NCBI GenBank assembly: GCA_947497485.1
Contig: CANMHB010000013.1
Coordinates: 38,416-102,415, forward strand
Length of the DNA: 64,000 nt
DNA from: Flavobacteriales bacterium
GTDB lineage: Bacteria; Bacteroidota; Bacteroidia; Flavobacteriales_D; Crocinitomicaceae
Direction of reading: 5' to 3'
A program made the translations under genes and the position numbers. Positions 1 to 9,504 of the stretch are shown here, piece after piece. Every line of letters begins with the position of its first letter. Positions within the stretch are counted from its first letter, which is position 1. The notes beneath the pieces are model-generated. The model was not told where the DNA came from, ran no database searches, and saw nothing but the letters and a program-made list of their open reading frames with translations.

Positions 1-578
1 CAAGATTTTTTGCTGATAATCGAAAATGGATTTGTACCAATATATTCAGTCTAGAGCTTCAGAAAATTGCGCGCGTTGATGTTAAATTCCCTAAGGAACC
101 CTATCGCAGTTTTTCAATTTCTCAAAAAAACATGAATTTCACGATTAAACAAAATGGTCAGAAATTATCAGAAGTTGATACGTCAAACGTCTTTCGTTAT
201 TTACAGGGTTATCGAAAGATTCATTTTGAATTAGCTAACTATGAGCTAAATAAAAAACAATGTGACAGCCTTAAAAAGACAACACCTTTCTGTGTTTTGT
301 CATTGAAAGAAACTTCTGGTAAATCAACTAAATTAAGAATGTTCAGAATTTCATCAAAAGTACCTCAGCGCAATGAATTTGGTGAAAGTGTAGATATGGA
401 TATGAATAAATTTTGGTGTGAATTACCGAATGGTGATTTAGTTAAATGTCAATACTTTACTTTTAATCCATTAATCCTAGGACACGTTTTCTTTCCAGCA
501 ATGGAAAAACAGTTTCCTATAAGCGAATTAAATAAAGAGGTAATTACAGAAGACCCATTAAAAAAGAAAATCGAATAG
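1..578 (+). CDS. DUF4340-like protein, 3' part
   Basis: The frame is open from the first full codon (position 3) to the stop at 576-578, so the gene begins upstream of the window; an internal ATG at 132 is not the true start. The visible part has the pattern I recall from DUF4340-type proteins of Bacteroidota: an RFF element near the left edge (residues RFFADNRKW), a strand reading KIARVDVKFPKEP, then a Y-rich helix (VFRYLQGYRKIHFE) and a CVLSLKETSGK strand. No catalytic motif is seen. Such proteins are usually membrane-anchored with a periplasmic repeat domain, but the anchor would lie outside the window. The function is unknown. The gene ends in a hairpin shared with the converging gene at 648-1403. 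The family assignment is from memory of the motif pattern. Confidence 0.65.
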   Translation, partial: RFFADNRKWICTNIFSLELQKIARVDVKFPKEPYRSFSISQKNMNFTIKQNGQKLSEVDTSNVFRYLQGYRKIHFELANYELNKKQCDSLKKTTPFCVLSLKETSGKSTKLRMFRISSKVPQRNEFGESVDMDMNKFWCELPNGDLVKCQYFTFNPLILGHVFFPAMEKQFPISELNKEVITEDPLKKKIE

Positions 579-598
579 ATTTTGTAATCTTTGAAAAT

Positions 599-627
599 AA
601 AAAAAGCCGAATTAATCGGCTTTTTTT
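599..627. terminator. Bidirectional terminator
   Basis: Stem GCCGA (606-610) / TCGGC (616-620) with an ATTAA loop, flanked by an A-run on the left and a T-run (621-627) on the right, so it can end transcription in both directions. It lies between two converging genes. Confidence 0.8.
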
Positions 628-647
628 ATTGATTTGAATTCCTGATA

Positions 648-1403
648 CTATTGATTCTCCTCCCCTTGAAAAGGAACCAAGATACGTCCGCAATGTTCGC
701 AAACGATAATTTTCTTTTTAGTAACGATATCTAATTGTCTTTGAGGTGGTATTTTGTTATAACATCCACCACAAGAACCACGAACGATTTGCACAACCGC
801 TAAACCATTTTTAGCATTATCACGCAAACGATTGTAGGCAAATACAAGACGAGATTCAATTTTTTTCTTCGCATCATCAGAGGCTTTCATAAGCTTATCC
901 TCATCTTTTTGCGTTTCACTCACGATGGCATCTAATTCTGCTTTCTTTACCTCAAGATCCGCCTTTTTCAATTCAAGACGATCTGTTGCTTCTTGCAAAA
1001 GTTCTTTTTTGCCTTCGATTTTAAATTTTGCTTCTTTCGACTTTTTCTCGTGCAATTTAATTTCAAGTTCCTGGAATTCTATTTCTTTGGAAAGTGATTC
1101 AAACTCACGATTATTTCTTACATTATTCTGCTGTTCTTTATACTTAGCAATAGCAGTTTCACTATCCTTTGATGCAATTTTACGATCAGAAATTTCAGTT
1201 TCCAACTCTTTGATTTCATCATTGATTTTAGCGACTCTGGTATTTAATCCGCCAATTTCATCTTCTAAATCTTGAACTTCAAGAGGCAACTCTCCACGAA
1301 TTGTTCTGATACTATCAATTTTAGAATCAATTTTTTGAAGTTCAAAAAGCGCATCCAATTTGTCTGCGATTGTTGTGTCCTTTTTAGTTGCAGTTGCTGC
1401 CAT
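648..1403 (-). CDS. Zinc-ribbon coiled-coil protein (zf-RING_7 / C4-type)
   Basis: 251 aa. Residues about 15-195 are a long, charged coiled coil rich in E, K, D and L. The C-terminus holds a four-cysteine zinc ribbon: GSCGGC, then about 20 residues later VCEHCGRIL. This is the architecture of the PF02591 family, widespread in bacteria and often annotated as a putative nucleic-acid-binding zinc ribbon protein. No enzymatic role is visible. It follows the Nif3-family gene with a 3-base gap and is surely co-transcribed with it; this pairing is common in Bacteroidota. It is cytoplasmic, with no signal peptide. The exact function is not known to me. Confidence 0.85.
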   Translation of the reverse strand: MAATATKKDTTIADKLDALFELQKIDSKIDSIRTIRGELPLEVQDLEDEIGGLNTRVAKINDEIKELETEISDRKIASKDSETAIAKYKEQQNNVRNNREFESLSKEIEFQELEIKLHEKKSKEAKFKIEGKKELLQEATDRLELKKADLEVKKAELDAIVSETQKDEDKLMKASDDAKKKIESRLVFAYNRLRDNAKNGLAVVQIVRGSCGGCYNKIPPQRQLDIVTKKKIIVCEHCGRILVPFQGEENQ

Positions 1404-1406
1404 GTG

Positions 1407-2501
1407 CTAAAAGTAATTTATCGGATTTGTATTTATTTTCGTTAAACGGATTGCAAAGTTAGTAAATTTTTCCTTTAATTTATCAGCAATTAAATTTGAT
1501 GTAAATTGTTCACTTTCAAAATGACCAATATCTGCAATTATTACCTTTTTTTCAGCATCAAAAAATTCGTGATATTTGAAGTCCGCAGTAATGAAAATAT
1601 CGGCTTTTTGTTGAATTGCTTTTTTTAAGAGGAAACTTCCTGCGCCACCACAAATCGCAACTCGACTGATGTTTTTTTCCAACAGCGCAGTGTGTCGGAT
1701 AATCCCGCAATTAAATTTTTCTTTAATTAATTTTAAAAATTCGAGTTCAGACATTGGTTCATTAAGAATTCCAATCATTCCTGCTCCCTCTTCCTGATTG
1801 ACATTTTCAATGGGATAAATTTCATAAGCCACCTCTTCGTAAGGATGTGCTCGAAACATGGCAATTAAAACGTCAGATATTTTGTTTCGACTAACCAAAT
1901 ACTCAACCCGAAATTCTTCAACTTGACTTCGGTTGTTATTTTTGCCAATAGTCGGATTAGCTAAATCATTTGGTCGAAAAGTCCCAGTTCCTGAGGTTCT
2001 GAAATGACATTCCGAATAATTTCCAATTTTTCCTCCTCCTGCATCGAAAATAGCACGATCAAGCTGGTCAATGGCATCTTTGGGTACGAAAACCACTAGT
2101 TTGTTCAAACTGTTTTGCATTGGACTTAAAATTCGTAAGTCGTTGAGCCCAATTCGATTAGCAATTGCACGATTTACGCCTTGAAAATGGTTATCTAAAT
2201 TGGTATGAATCGCATAAAGTGCAATCTTATTTTCAATGCATTTTTCAATCACTCGTTCAACATAATTGGAACCTGTAATTTTCTTTAAACCTTTGAAAAT
2301 AATCGGGTGATGTGCAATAATCAAATTGCTTCCAAGTGAAATAGCTTCATCGATGACTGATTCAATAGCATCCAAACAAACGAGAACAGAGGTAGCTTCC
2401 CAATCTTTTCTTCCGCAAAGTAGTCCAGAGTTGTCATAATCCTCTTGCAAAGACAGTGGAAAGGAATCTTCTAAAAAATCAATAATATCACCAATAATCA
2501 T
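1407..2501 (-). CDS. Nif3-like dinuclear metal centre protein (YqfO/YbgI family)
   Basis: 364 aa, the long form of the Nif3 family. Metal-binding residues are visible: the IIAHHPIIF motif near residue 65, AIHTNLDN near residue 100, and the C-terminal DIGHFESEQF that completes the dinuclear site. Between about residues 130 and 240 sits the PII/CutA1-like insertion (LVVFVPKDAIDQL ... RAHPYEEVAYEIY) found in YqfO-type members. The proteins form hexameric toroids. Proposed roles, including GTP cyclohydrolase-like activity and metal handling, are unsettled. It is the middle gene of a three-gene minus-strand group, with the outer-membrane barrel 42 bases upstream and the zinc ribbon gene 3 bases downstream. 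Confidence 0.9.
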   Translation of the reverse strand: MIIGDIIDFLEDSFPLSLQEDYDNSGLLCGRKDWEATSVLVCLDAIESVIDEAISLGSNLIIAHHPIIFKGLKKITGSNYVERVIEKCIENKIALYAIHTNLDNHFQGVNRAIANRIGLNDLRILSPMQNSLNKLVVFVPKDAIDQLDRAIFDAGGGKIGNYSECHFRTSGTGTFRPNDLANPTIGKNNNRSQVEEFRVEYLVSRNKISDVLIAMFRAHPYEEVAYEIYPIENVNQEEGAGMIGILNEPMSELEFLKLIKEKFNCGIIRHTALLEKNISRVAICGGAGSFLLKKAIQQKADIFITADFKYHEFFDAEKKVIIADIGHFESEQFTSNLIADKLKEKFTNFAIRLTKINTNPINYF

Positions 2502-2543
2502 AGCTAATTAAAATGTTTTAAGGATGAAGAGATTAAACAAAAT

Positions 2544-3257
2544 TTAAAATTTACGAGTTAATCCAAAAGTAAATCCAATTGCAGAGGTTTTATGAAGGTA
2601 TCCATTGAATTTGGAATAGGTATCGGTTATTTGCGCCCGATATTGTATCCCAAGACGGAGGCCCATGTTTTTATTGAAATTTAAAATAAATCCAGCGGAA
2701 CCACCTACGGAAAGAATAAATGAATTTAAATTGTTGTAGTTTTTGACTTTCGCTTCTGCTCTTCCGCCGAGGGAATCCGTCCAACGTTGTGATTGAAGAT
2801 ATGCCATTTGCATTTGCGGAATGATTCCTCCTCCTAAAAAGAAAACGAAATTTTTTCCAGTCTGAAATTTAAGTTGCAAAGGCATTCCAATGTATCTATA
2901 TTTCGTTTCATATTCGAAAGTAGAATCGTTTGTGCTTGAGCTCCATGCGTATGACTCACCATTTTGAATGAATGATAGACCACCATCAAAGTAGATTTTT
3001 TTCGCAATTGGAGTAGACATTCCCAACGAATAGGACCAAAGATTAATTTTGCCTTCATTTGCTCGTTCCCCAAGAGGTTTATTCAAAAAATCAGGATTCG
3101 ATTCAAGTGTATGATTAATAAAAAAGTAACCTGCATCCAGATAAATCCATGAATTTGTATCTTTCACAATTGCTTTGCTTTTTTCTTCATTAACTCCTAC
3201 GAGTTGTGAAAGGGAATAATTTGCAACCAGCAGAAAGAGTATTGTAATCAATTTCAT
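2544..3257 (-). CDS. Outer membrane beta-barrel protein
   Basis: 237 aa with an N-terminal signal peptide (MKLITILFLLVANYSLSQ) and alternating hydrophobic/polar strands ending in GFTFGLTRKF, typical of the small OmpA-like or PorT-like beta-barrel families of Bacteroidota. There is no TonB box and no peptidoglycan-binding domain, so it is a stand-alone barrel whose ligand is unknown. A -7-like box on the minus strand lies only 4 bases upstream of the ATG, so the mRNA may be leaderless. It probably heads the transcript that continues into the Nif3 and zinc ribbon genes. Confidence 0.75.
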   Translation of the reverse strand: MKLITILFLLVANYSLSQLVGVNEEKSKAIVKDTNSWIYLDAGYFFINHTLESNPDFLNKPLGERANEGKINLWSYSLGMSTPIAKKIYFDGGLSFIQNGESYAWSSSTNDSTFEYETKYRYIGMPLQLKFQTGKNFVFFLGGGIIPQMQMAYLQSQRWTDSLGGRAEAKVKNYNNLNSFILSVGGSAGFILNFNKNMGLRLGIQYRAQITDTYSKFNGYLHKTSAIGFTFGLTRKF

Positions 3258-3261
3258 CTTT

Positions 3262-3269
3262 CAAAGATA
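3262..3269 (-). promoter_or_regulatory. -7 box (TATCTTTG) of the barrel gene
   Basis: Read on the minus strand this is TATCTTTG, a match to the Bacteroidota -7 consensus TAnnTTTG. Its 3' edge lies 4 bases before the ATG at 3257, which puts the expected start of transcription at or next to the start codon. Confidence 0.5.
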
Positions 3270-3339
3270 TAAATTTGATAGGAGAACCTTTATCAAAAAT
3301 ACTTAACTCATGTCAAGTAACAAATGTTCATACTTGAAA

Positions 3340-3347
3340 TAGCTTTG
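3340..3347 (+). promoter_or_regulatory. -7 box (TAGCTTTG) of the yceI gene
   Basis: TAGCTTTG matches TAnnTTTG and lies 16 bases before the ATG at 3364, so a 5' leader of about ten bases is expected. I see no clear TTG element about 20 bases upstream. Confidence 0.45.
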
Positions 3348-3363
3348 CAAAAAATAAATAATA

Positions 3364-3891
3364 ATGGAAACAAATTGGAAGATTGATAACCTACATAGTT
3401 CGGTAGGATTTAAAGTAAGACATATGATGATCTCGAATGTGTCTGGAACATTTGGTAATATCTCAGCTGAGGCAACCACAAATGGGGATGATTTTACAAC
3501 CGCAAGAATGAATTTCAAGGCGGCAATTGATACAATTAATACTGGAGTTGCAGATCGCGATGCACATTTAAAGTCGGCTGATTTTTTTGATGTAGCGAAT
3601 CATCCGGAATTACTTTTTCATTCCACTGGTGTGAAACAAGTAACTTCTGATGAACTTGAAATTTCGGGAGAAATGACGATTCATGGAGTCACAAAACCAG
3701 TTAGTTTGAAGGCAGAATTCGCAGGAATCGCTGTTGACCCTTATGGACAAACGAAAGCAGGTTTGTCAGTTAGTGGCAAAATTAAACGAAGCGATTTTGG
3801 TTTGACATGGAGTGCAGTTACTGAGGCTGGAAATATTGTTGTTGGTGATGAGATCAAACTTGAGTGTGAAATTCAGTTGATCAAGCAATAA
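3364..3891 (+). CDS. YceI family protein (lipocalin-like polyisoprenoid binder)
   Basis: 175 aa. The whole length fits the YceI fold: it opens with WKIDNLHSSVGFKVRHMMIS, then has DRDAHLKSADFFDVANHPE and ISGEMTIHGVTKPVSL, the three conserved blocks of the family. Members form an extended beta-barrel that binds long isoprenoid chains such as polyprenyl groups or ubiquinone-like lipids. No signal peptide is present, unlike E. coli YceI, so this copy is predicted to stay in the cytoplasm. It is a single gene, with its own promoter box and a strong terminator downstream. Confidence 0.9.
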   Translation: METNWKIDNLHSSVGFKVRHMMISNVSGTFGNISAEATTNGDDFTTARMNFKAAIDTINTGVADRDAHLKSADFFDVANHPELLFHSTGVKQVTSDELEISGEMTIHGVTKPVSLKAEFAGIAVDPYGQTKAGLSVSGKIKRSDFGLTWSAVTEAGNIVVGDEIKLECEIQLIKQ

Positions 3892-3910
3892 TTTTAAATT
3901 ACATTTAATC

Positions 3911-3948
3911 GAAGAAGGCTGTCAGTTTTGGCAGCCTTCTTCATTTTG
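3911..3948. terminator. Bidirectional terminator
   Basis: An 11-bp perfect stem, GAAGAAGGCTG (3911-3921) and CAGCCTTCTTC (3932-3942), followed by a T-rich tract. It lies between the yceI gene and the end of the amylase operon, which converge here. Confidence 0.85.
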
Positions 3949-3957
3949 TTAAGCTTC

Positions 3958-6570
3958 CTATTTCTCAACCTTGATAAACTTCTTATGAACGCTCGTTCCA
4001 AGAATTGTAGAATGGAAATAATAAACTCCAGAGGTTAAATCATTCAGATCGATTTGGAATTCAACAGTATCGTTTACTCCACTTTTAACAATTCGACCAT
4101 TTAGATCGGTAATTTGCCAATCACTATTCGGCTCTTCTAAAATAACATTGATTGAATTTATAGTTGGATTTGGGTATACCATTAATTTTCGTTCTAGATC
4201 CTCCAAATCAGCTGTTGAAATTGAACAAGCACACTTATTCTTAGAAACATTCGTTTGAACAACTTCTGGTGCCGTGTATGTTGCCTTAACCCAACATTTT
4301 TGACCAGTTTGAGTTGCCGTTGCATTTTTAATTCTCATGGTATACCAACCGTCGTAGGTAGCTGTTTTGGTAAATGTTAAATTTCCTGTTCCTGTTAATG
4401 AATCAATCGGATTACAGTCTTTGTCGAGCAAAATAAACTTAATACCATTGGTAGCAACTTCTGGGAAAATATTTATCGAAATGTCGGATCCGTTTTTAGC
4501 AAAGATCTTCCCAACTATTCGGCAATCTAAACTATTATCAGGTAAACGTCCACCTTGTTGAAGAGAGGTAAAGTGTTTATCTCCTAAATCATCATCCATT
4601 TCCCATTCTTGGGTTATCGACTTTGATGGGCGATTGTAATTTTCCACAATTCCCTCTGGTGCCCATACAGAATAGCCTTTTCTGCCTTGTAAAGCAGTTC
4701 CGTTGCAAGGTGGAATTGAAACATCGACTTTACCACCTCCATATACCGTGCGTTGAGCGGTTCCATTCGCACCTGAATAATCAATCAAAACAGTTCCATC
4801 TGGCCAAGAAGTTTGAACACCGTTGATATTTTGCCATTGGTCGAAATTATCTGTTACCGCAATTAATGCTTTGGATTCACGCTCAATAATTAGTGCATCT
4901 GGCAATTGAGTTCTTACTAAATAAGCTCCTTCTTTAAAGTGTAAATTTTGGTGACACCAAATTAAATTCTCGATATCACTGCGAACGGGTAGAGTAGAGT
5001 CAATCTTTGGATCATGCGAAAAGCGATTTCCATTGTATCCAATGTTAAATAAATCCTCAAAGAAAATTTGTGGTGCACCATCAATTGCCAATGCGATTGC
5101 GTGGGCCGCACTATTTCTCACATCATTCGGTTCAATTTGGGTTCCAAGGGCAGAATTCCAACCAATGTAGTTCCCCTGTGAGTTTAGTTGTGGACGAAAC
5201 GTATCGTGATTATTTACAAAAGGAACAGTTCGCTGACGGTTTTGCTGCTGTGCACCAGGAATACTTCCAATGTCATAAAAACCATTTCCAGAAACCATTC
5301 CTTGAATTGATCCTCGTAATGAAAAATCAAACGTTCCTGAACGATTTTGAACAGCTGCAACCCAAGCGTCCATTTCATTGATTCCACCAACCCATTCACC
5401 AACAGAAAACATATTATCAGTTCCACTTGCCCAATCGGCTGCATTTTGAACATTCCAAAGAATATCTTCTGCCACGCTAGCAGGAAAATGTTTAACTGCA
5501 TCTATGCGTAACCCGTCCCAACCCATTTGTTTTTTGTACCAAATCATCCAATTACGCATTCCGTTTCGCATATAATCTGAAGTCTGTGTCGGATTGTAAG
5601 TTGCATTGCTGCTTAAACCAAAAGCTGAACTTTCATAAGAAATATCTGGACCCCAAAAAGGGCTGTTGATATCATTTGTGCAACATGGATTATTGGGATT
5701 TGGATAAAAATTTTGCCAGTTTTTTGGAAATCGACCTACTCTTGATAAATAATTTCCCGACGTTTCGTTTTGAGCTGGAGTTTCAAAACAAGAGTAACGG
5801 AAATTTTTATACTTACTTGTTTGTCCATCATCCATTGCAGATGGATCTTGGCCTCCAGCGCTTGTCGAACCACCGGCACCTGTAATATGATTTAAAACAA
5901 CATCTTGTATTACATCGATGCCGTTTGCTTTCATAACGGCCATCATTCTAAGAAGTTCATCTTTGTCACCTAATCTTGTTTTCACCGAGCCTTTTTGCCA
6001 TTTGTCACCTAAGTCATAATGATCGAATGGTGCGTAACCTACGCTATTTGTTCCGGTATTTTTAATTGAAGGAGGAATCCAAACTGCATCGATTCCCATT
6101 TGTTTCATGCGCGGAGCTAGTTCTGTTAAATAATTTGCCCAACCATTCGGATAGTTATTATTCCAATAATCCCACCAAAACCCTTGCAATACAATTTGCC
6201 GATTTGTAGGATTTATATAGCCTGGAGGTGTTGTGGTATCAGTCGATTGAAATAAATATGAACCACTTTGAATGTTAAAAGAAATGTCGTAATTACCAGC
6301 AGGAACAGGAATGTTAGGCCCATCTTGAGTTCCTGTGCCAGATGGAAAAGAACTTGCTCCCCAATTAATAGCCCATGCCCCGTCCTGTCGAAACTTAACT
6401 TGTTCGTTGGTTGCGAATGAATAATTCAATGAGAAGTTGACATTGTCGGTAGATGACATAACAACATCGGTAGTCCAACTATTGAATGTGCCAATAATTC
6501 CAATAGATTGCCCATAGGAAAGCAAGCTTATTAAAATAGATCCTGCAAAAAAAGATATATTAAGTTTCAT
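3958..6570 (-). CDS. Secreted GH13 alpha-amylase with T9SS sorting domain
   Basis: 870 aa, last gene of the maltose operon. It has a signal peptide (about 1-20), then an N-terminal beta domain to about residue 110, then a GH13 barrel. The four conserved regions are present: DVVLNH (near 222), GLRIDAVKH with the nucleophile Asp (near 355), VGEWVGG with the acid/base Glu (near 392) and VNNHD (near 452). The barrel is of the glucan 1,4-alpha-maltohexaosidase/bacterial liquefying amylase type. The last 80 residues are a type A T9SS sorting domain (VYPNPTINSINV ... GVYYFHS ... KKFIKVEK), so the enzyme should be exported through the T9SS and attached to the surface or released. It would make the first cuts in external starch. 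It starts 6 bases after the GH65 stop and ends at a strong terminator. Confidence 0.93.
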   Translation of the reverse strand: MKLNISFFAGSILISLLSYGQSIGIIGTFNSWTTDVVMSSTDNVNFSLNYSFATNEQVKFRQDGAWAINWGASSFPSGTGTQDGPNIPVPAGNYDISFNIQSGSYLFQSTDTTTPPGYINPTNRQIVLQGFWWDYWNNNYPNGWANYLTELAPRMKQMGIDAVWIPPSIKNTGTNSVGYAPFDHYDLGDKWQKGSVKTRLGDKDELLRMMAVMKANGIDVIQDVVLNHITGAGGSTSAGGQDPSAMDDGQTSKYKNFRYSCFETPAQNETSGNYLSRVGRFPKNWQNFYPNPNNPCCTNDINSPFWGPDISYESSAFGLSSNATYNPTQTSDYMRNGMRNWMIWYKKQMGWDGLRIDAVKHFPASVAEDILWNVQNAADWASGTDNMFSVGEWVGGINEMDAWVAAVQNRSGTFDFSLRGSIQGMVSGNGFYDIGSIPGAQQQNRQRTVPFVNNHDTFRPQLNSQGNYIGWNSALGTQIEPNDVRNSAAHAIALAIDGAPQIFFEDLFNIGYNGNRFSHDPKIDSTLPVRSDIENLIWCHQNLHFKEGAYLVRTQLPDALIIERESKALIAVTDNFDQWQNINGVQTSWPDGTVLIDYSGANGTAQRTVYGGGKVDVSIPPCNGTALQGRKGYSVWAPEGIVENYNRPSKSITQEWEMDDDLGDKHFTSLQQGGRLPDNSLDCRIVGKIFAKNGSDISINIFPEVATNGIKFILLDKDCNPIDSLTGTGNLTFTKTATYDGWYTMRIKNATATQTGQKCWVKATYTAPEVVQTNVSKNKCACSISTADLEDLERKLMVYPNPTINSINVILEEPNSDWQITDLNGRIVKSGVNDTVEFQIDLNDLTSGVYYFHSTILGTSVHKKFIKVEK

Positions 6571-6576
6571 AGTTTT

Positions 6577-8859
6577 TTAGGTTAGAATTAAATCAATTTT
6601 ATTTGATGGTTCAATCTTGCTCAGATTTCCGTTTAATTCAATATTTACAGATTGATCGCCTTTATTTTCGATTAAAATTTGATCTTTCGATACTGAAATG
6701 ATTATCGGATTGTTTTTATAGAGTATTTGAAAGCGATAATTTGTCCATGAACTTGGAATCAATGGGTTTACAACTAATACTTCTTTCTCAATGCGAATTC
6801 CAGCAAAACCTTCAACCATACTTAGCCATGTTCCAGCCATACTTGTTATATGAAGACCTTCGTCTGCTTCATGGTTGTAGTCATCCAAATCGAGTCGAGA
6901 GGTTCTTAAATACAATTCATATGCTTTATCCAAACGACCAATTTTAGCAGCTATAATTGCGTGAACACAAGGCGACAAAGATGATTCGTGAACTGTTTTT
7001 GGTTCATAAAAATCAAAGTTCTCACGAATTGTTTCCAAATCAAAATGATCTTCAAACAAGCACAACCCTTGTAAAACATCGGCTTGTTTAATGAAAATTG
7101 AACGAAGAATTCTATCCCACGACCAATGCTGATTGATTGGTCTTTGATTTTCAGGAATGTCGGTTGCACTTAACTGCTCCTTATCCATAAAACCATCTTG
7201 TTGAAGATAGATTTTAGTGCCTTCTAATTTTGGGAAGTAGACATTCTGAACCAAATGATTCCATTTTTCAATTTCTTGATCGGTCAATTGCTCACCAGGT
7301 TTAGATTTTAAATTCTCATTAACTTCCAAAGCATATTGGATACACCAACGAGCGATGTAATTTGTATACCAATTATTGTTTACGTTATTTTCATATTCAT
7401 TAGGACCTGTTACGCCCAACATCACATAGGAATTACGAGCTGTCGACCAATTAAATCGTTGTGCCCAAAACCTTGCAATACCAAATAATACTGGACGACC
7501 GTATTGCACGAGATATTCATCGTCTCCAGTATGTCGGATGTAATTGTAAATTCCGAAAGCAATAGCGCCATTTCGATGTATTTCTTCAAAGGTTATTTCC
7601 CATTCGTTGTGACATTCTTCACCGTTCATGGTTACCATCGGGTAGAGGGCAGCACCATTCGTGAAACCGAGTTTTTCGGCGTTCTCAATTGCTTTTTGTA
7701 AATGATTATATCGATAAATCAATAGTTGACGGGCAACCTTTGGATCCGTCGTTTTTAAATAGAACGGCAAGCAATATGCTTCTGTATCCCAATAAGTTGC
7801 GCCACCATATTTTTCTCCGGTAAACCCTTTTGGTCCGATATTTAAGTTGGCATTTTTACCTGTGTAAGTTTGATATAACTGGAAAATATTAAATCTTATC
7901 CCTTGTTGAGCTGCAGCATCACCTGTTATCTGTATGTCAGCTTTTGACCAAATTTCTCCCCAACTTGAAATGTGATTTTTTAAAAGATAATCGAAACCAT
8001 TCATGTAGGCTTGTCGAACATTATTGATGGATCTCGAAATAACTGAATTCTCAGAATGATTAATTGTAGAAACAATTGAAACGTATTTTTTAAGCGTATA
8101 GCGATTCCCTTGTTCGAGGTAATGATCAAAATTATTTTCTACATAAAAAGCCTTAGATATGTGATTTGGTTCAATATCTAACAATTCATCATTCATCCAA
8201 AACGAAAAACGCATTGCTGTGGAAACCGTAAAATTGGTTTTTTTAGTTTTGGAACAGATATATCCTTTTTTAACATCAACCTTGTGACCATCTTCCTCCC
8301 AAAAGAACTCATCATAATTTGAGTCGTGATTCATGACATTTCCATCAAGATAGGGTGTAAACTTCACATGGCCATTAAAATTCAAAGGTGTAACTGAAAA
8401 GCGAATTGCAGCTATTTCCTCATCATGCATGGAACAAAAACGCAATGACTCTACTTCGATTTCTTTTCCATTCTTAAATCTAACATTCATTTTTCGGGAG
8501 AGCGTGCCTGTTTTCATGTCAAGTTCACGGTAAAAGCTTAGGACCTTTTGTTGATTAAGATCCAACTGTTCTCCATCAATTTCAATATTGATACCAATCC
8601 AATTGCACGAATTTAAGACCTTTGCAAAATATTCTGGATATCCATTTTTCCACCAACCTACGCGTGTCTTGTCCGGATAATAAACTCCACCAACATAACT
8701 TCCTTGTAATGAGTCACCCGAATATTTTTCTTCAAAATTTGCGCGCTGACCGAATGAGCCGTTTCCAATACTAAAAATACTTTCAGCCTGCTTCTGCTTA
8801 GCTGGGTCAAATCCTTTTTGAATAATTTTCCACTCGTCTATTTCGAATAAATTGTTCAT
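6577..8859 (-). CDS. GH65 maltose phosphorylase
   Basis: 760 aa, the usual length for GH65 phosphorylases. The protein has the N-terminal beta-sandwich and the (alpha/alpha)6 barrel. Near residues 411-427 it has the motif NGEECHNEWEITFEEIHRNG, which contains the catalytic Glu. The phosphate-binding region near the end (HESSLSPCVHAIIAAKIG) is also conserved. There is no signal peptide, so it acts in the cytoplasm. It converts maltose plus phosphate to glucose and beta-glucose 1-phosphate. The next gene upstream, 3 bases away, encodes beta-phosphoglucomutase, which uses exactly this product. This neighbour favours maltose (or another inverting alpha-disaccharide such as trehalose or kojibiose) as substrate. 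Amylases in the same operon make maltose the best guess. Confidence 0.93.
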   Translation of the reverse strand: MNNLFEIDEWKIIQKGFDPAKQKQAESIFSIGNGSFGQRANFEEKYSGDSLQGSYVGGVYYPDKTRVGWWKNGYPEYFAKVLNSCNWIGINIEIDGEQLDLNQQKVLSFYRELDMKTGTLSRKMNVRFKNGKEIEVESLRFCSMHDEEIAAIRFSVTPLNFNGHVKFTPYLDGNVMNHDSNYDEFFWEEDGHKVDVKKGYICSKTKKTNFTVSTAMRFSFWMNDELLDIEPNHISKAFYVENNFDHYLEQGNRYTLKKYVSIVSTINHSENSVISRSINNVRQAYMNGFDYLLKNHISSWGEIWSKADIQITGDAAAQQGIRFNIFQLYQTYTGKNANLNIGPKGFTGEKYGGATYWDTEAYCLPFYLKTTDPKVARQLLIYRYNHLQKAIENAEKLGFTNGAALYPMVTMNGEECHNEWEITFEEIHRNGAIAFGIYNYIRHTGDDEYLVQYGRPVLFGIARFWAQRFNWSTARNSYVMLGVTGPNEYENNVNNNWYTNYIARWCIQYALEVNENLKSKPGEQLTDQEIEKWNHLVQNVYFPKLEGTKIYLQQDGFMDKEQLSATDIPENQRPINQHWSWDRILRSIFIKQADVLQGLCLFEDHFDLETIRENFDFYEPKTVHESSLSPCVHAIIAAKIGRLDKAYELYLRTSRLDLDDYNHEADEGLHITSMAGTWLSMVEGFAGIRIEKEVLVVNPLIPSSWTNYRFQILYKNNPIIISVSKDQILIENKGDQSVNIELNGNLSKIEPSNKIDLILT

Positions 8860-8862
8860 TTC

Positions 8863-9504
8863 TTAAAGCGTAAATTCTGTTAAATCGTTGTAGTATTTGT
8901 CTGCAAGGTCTTTGATATTTTTGTTCCCGACTCCAATTGCCATAAAGCCACCACTTTTTGCTGCTTGAATACCACTAGCTGCATCTTCAAATACGATGCA
9001 TTCGGATGGGGAAAGATTCAAATATGCAGCTGCTTTCTGAAAAACTTCCGGATTTGGTTTCAAGTTCTCAACCATGTTTCCATCAATAATTGCATCAAAC
9101 AAGTGATCAATTTCAATCAGCTTGAGAATGTGTTTTGCGTTTTTACTCGAGGAGCCAACCGCCAGTCTTTTACCTTCTTCTTTTACTTTTGTAAGCAACT
9201 CAATTACACCAGTTAGGCAGTCATTCTGGGACAAGTTCTCGATTGAAGCTAAATAAGCTTCATTTTTGAATTCAAGCAAACTCGTAAATTCCTGATCGCT
9301 AACAACCACATTTCCCAAGTTTAAGATATACTTGAGTGAATCTATACGGCTGACGCCTTTTAAATTTTCATTTTCTTCCTCTGTAAATTCAATATTTAAA
9401 AGATTTGCTGTTTTTTGCCAAGCCATAAAGTGGTTTTGCTCGGTTGAAACCAAAACACCATCTAAATCAAAAATCAATCCCTTCATTTCACTCAGATTTT
9501 TCAT
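8863..9504 (-). CDS. pgmB: Beta-phosphoglucomutase (HAD superfamily)
   Basis: 213 aa HAD-family enzyme. The nucleophile Asp13 and acid/base Asp15 lie in IFDLDGVLVSTEQNHF, followed by a helical cap, GSSSKNAK, NLKPNPEVF with the motif III lysine, and VFEDAASGIQAAKSGG. It turns beta-glucose 1-phosphate from maltose phosphorylase into glucose 6-phosphate. The ATG at 9504 gives a 17-base overlap with the transporter gene. An in-frame ATG at 9486 (MKGLIFDLDGVL), just after the transporter stop, would give the more usual pgmB N-terminus and is an equally good start. It is a cytoplasmic enzyme, tightly coupled to GH65 downstream. Confidence 0.92.
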   Translation of the reverse strand: MKNLSEMKGLIFDLDGVLVSTEQNHFMAWQKTANLLNIEFTEEENENLKGVSRIDSLKYILNLGNVVVSDQEFTSLLEFKNEAYLASIENLSQNDCLTGVIELLTKVKEEGKRLAVGSSSKNAKHILKLIEIDHLFDAIIDGNMVENLKPNPEVFQKAAAYLNLSPSECIVFEDAASGIQAAKSGGFMAIGVGNKNIKDLADKYYNDLTEFTL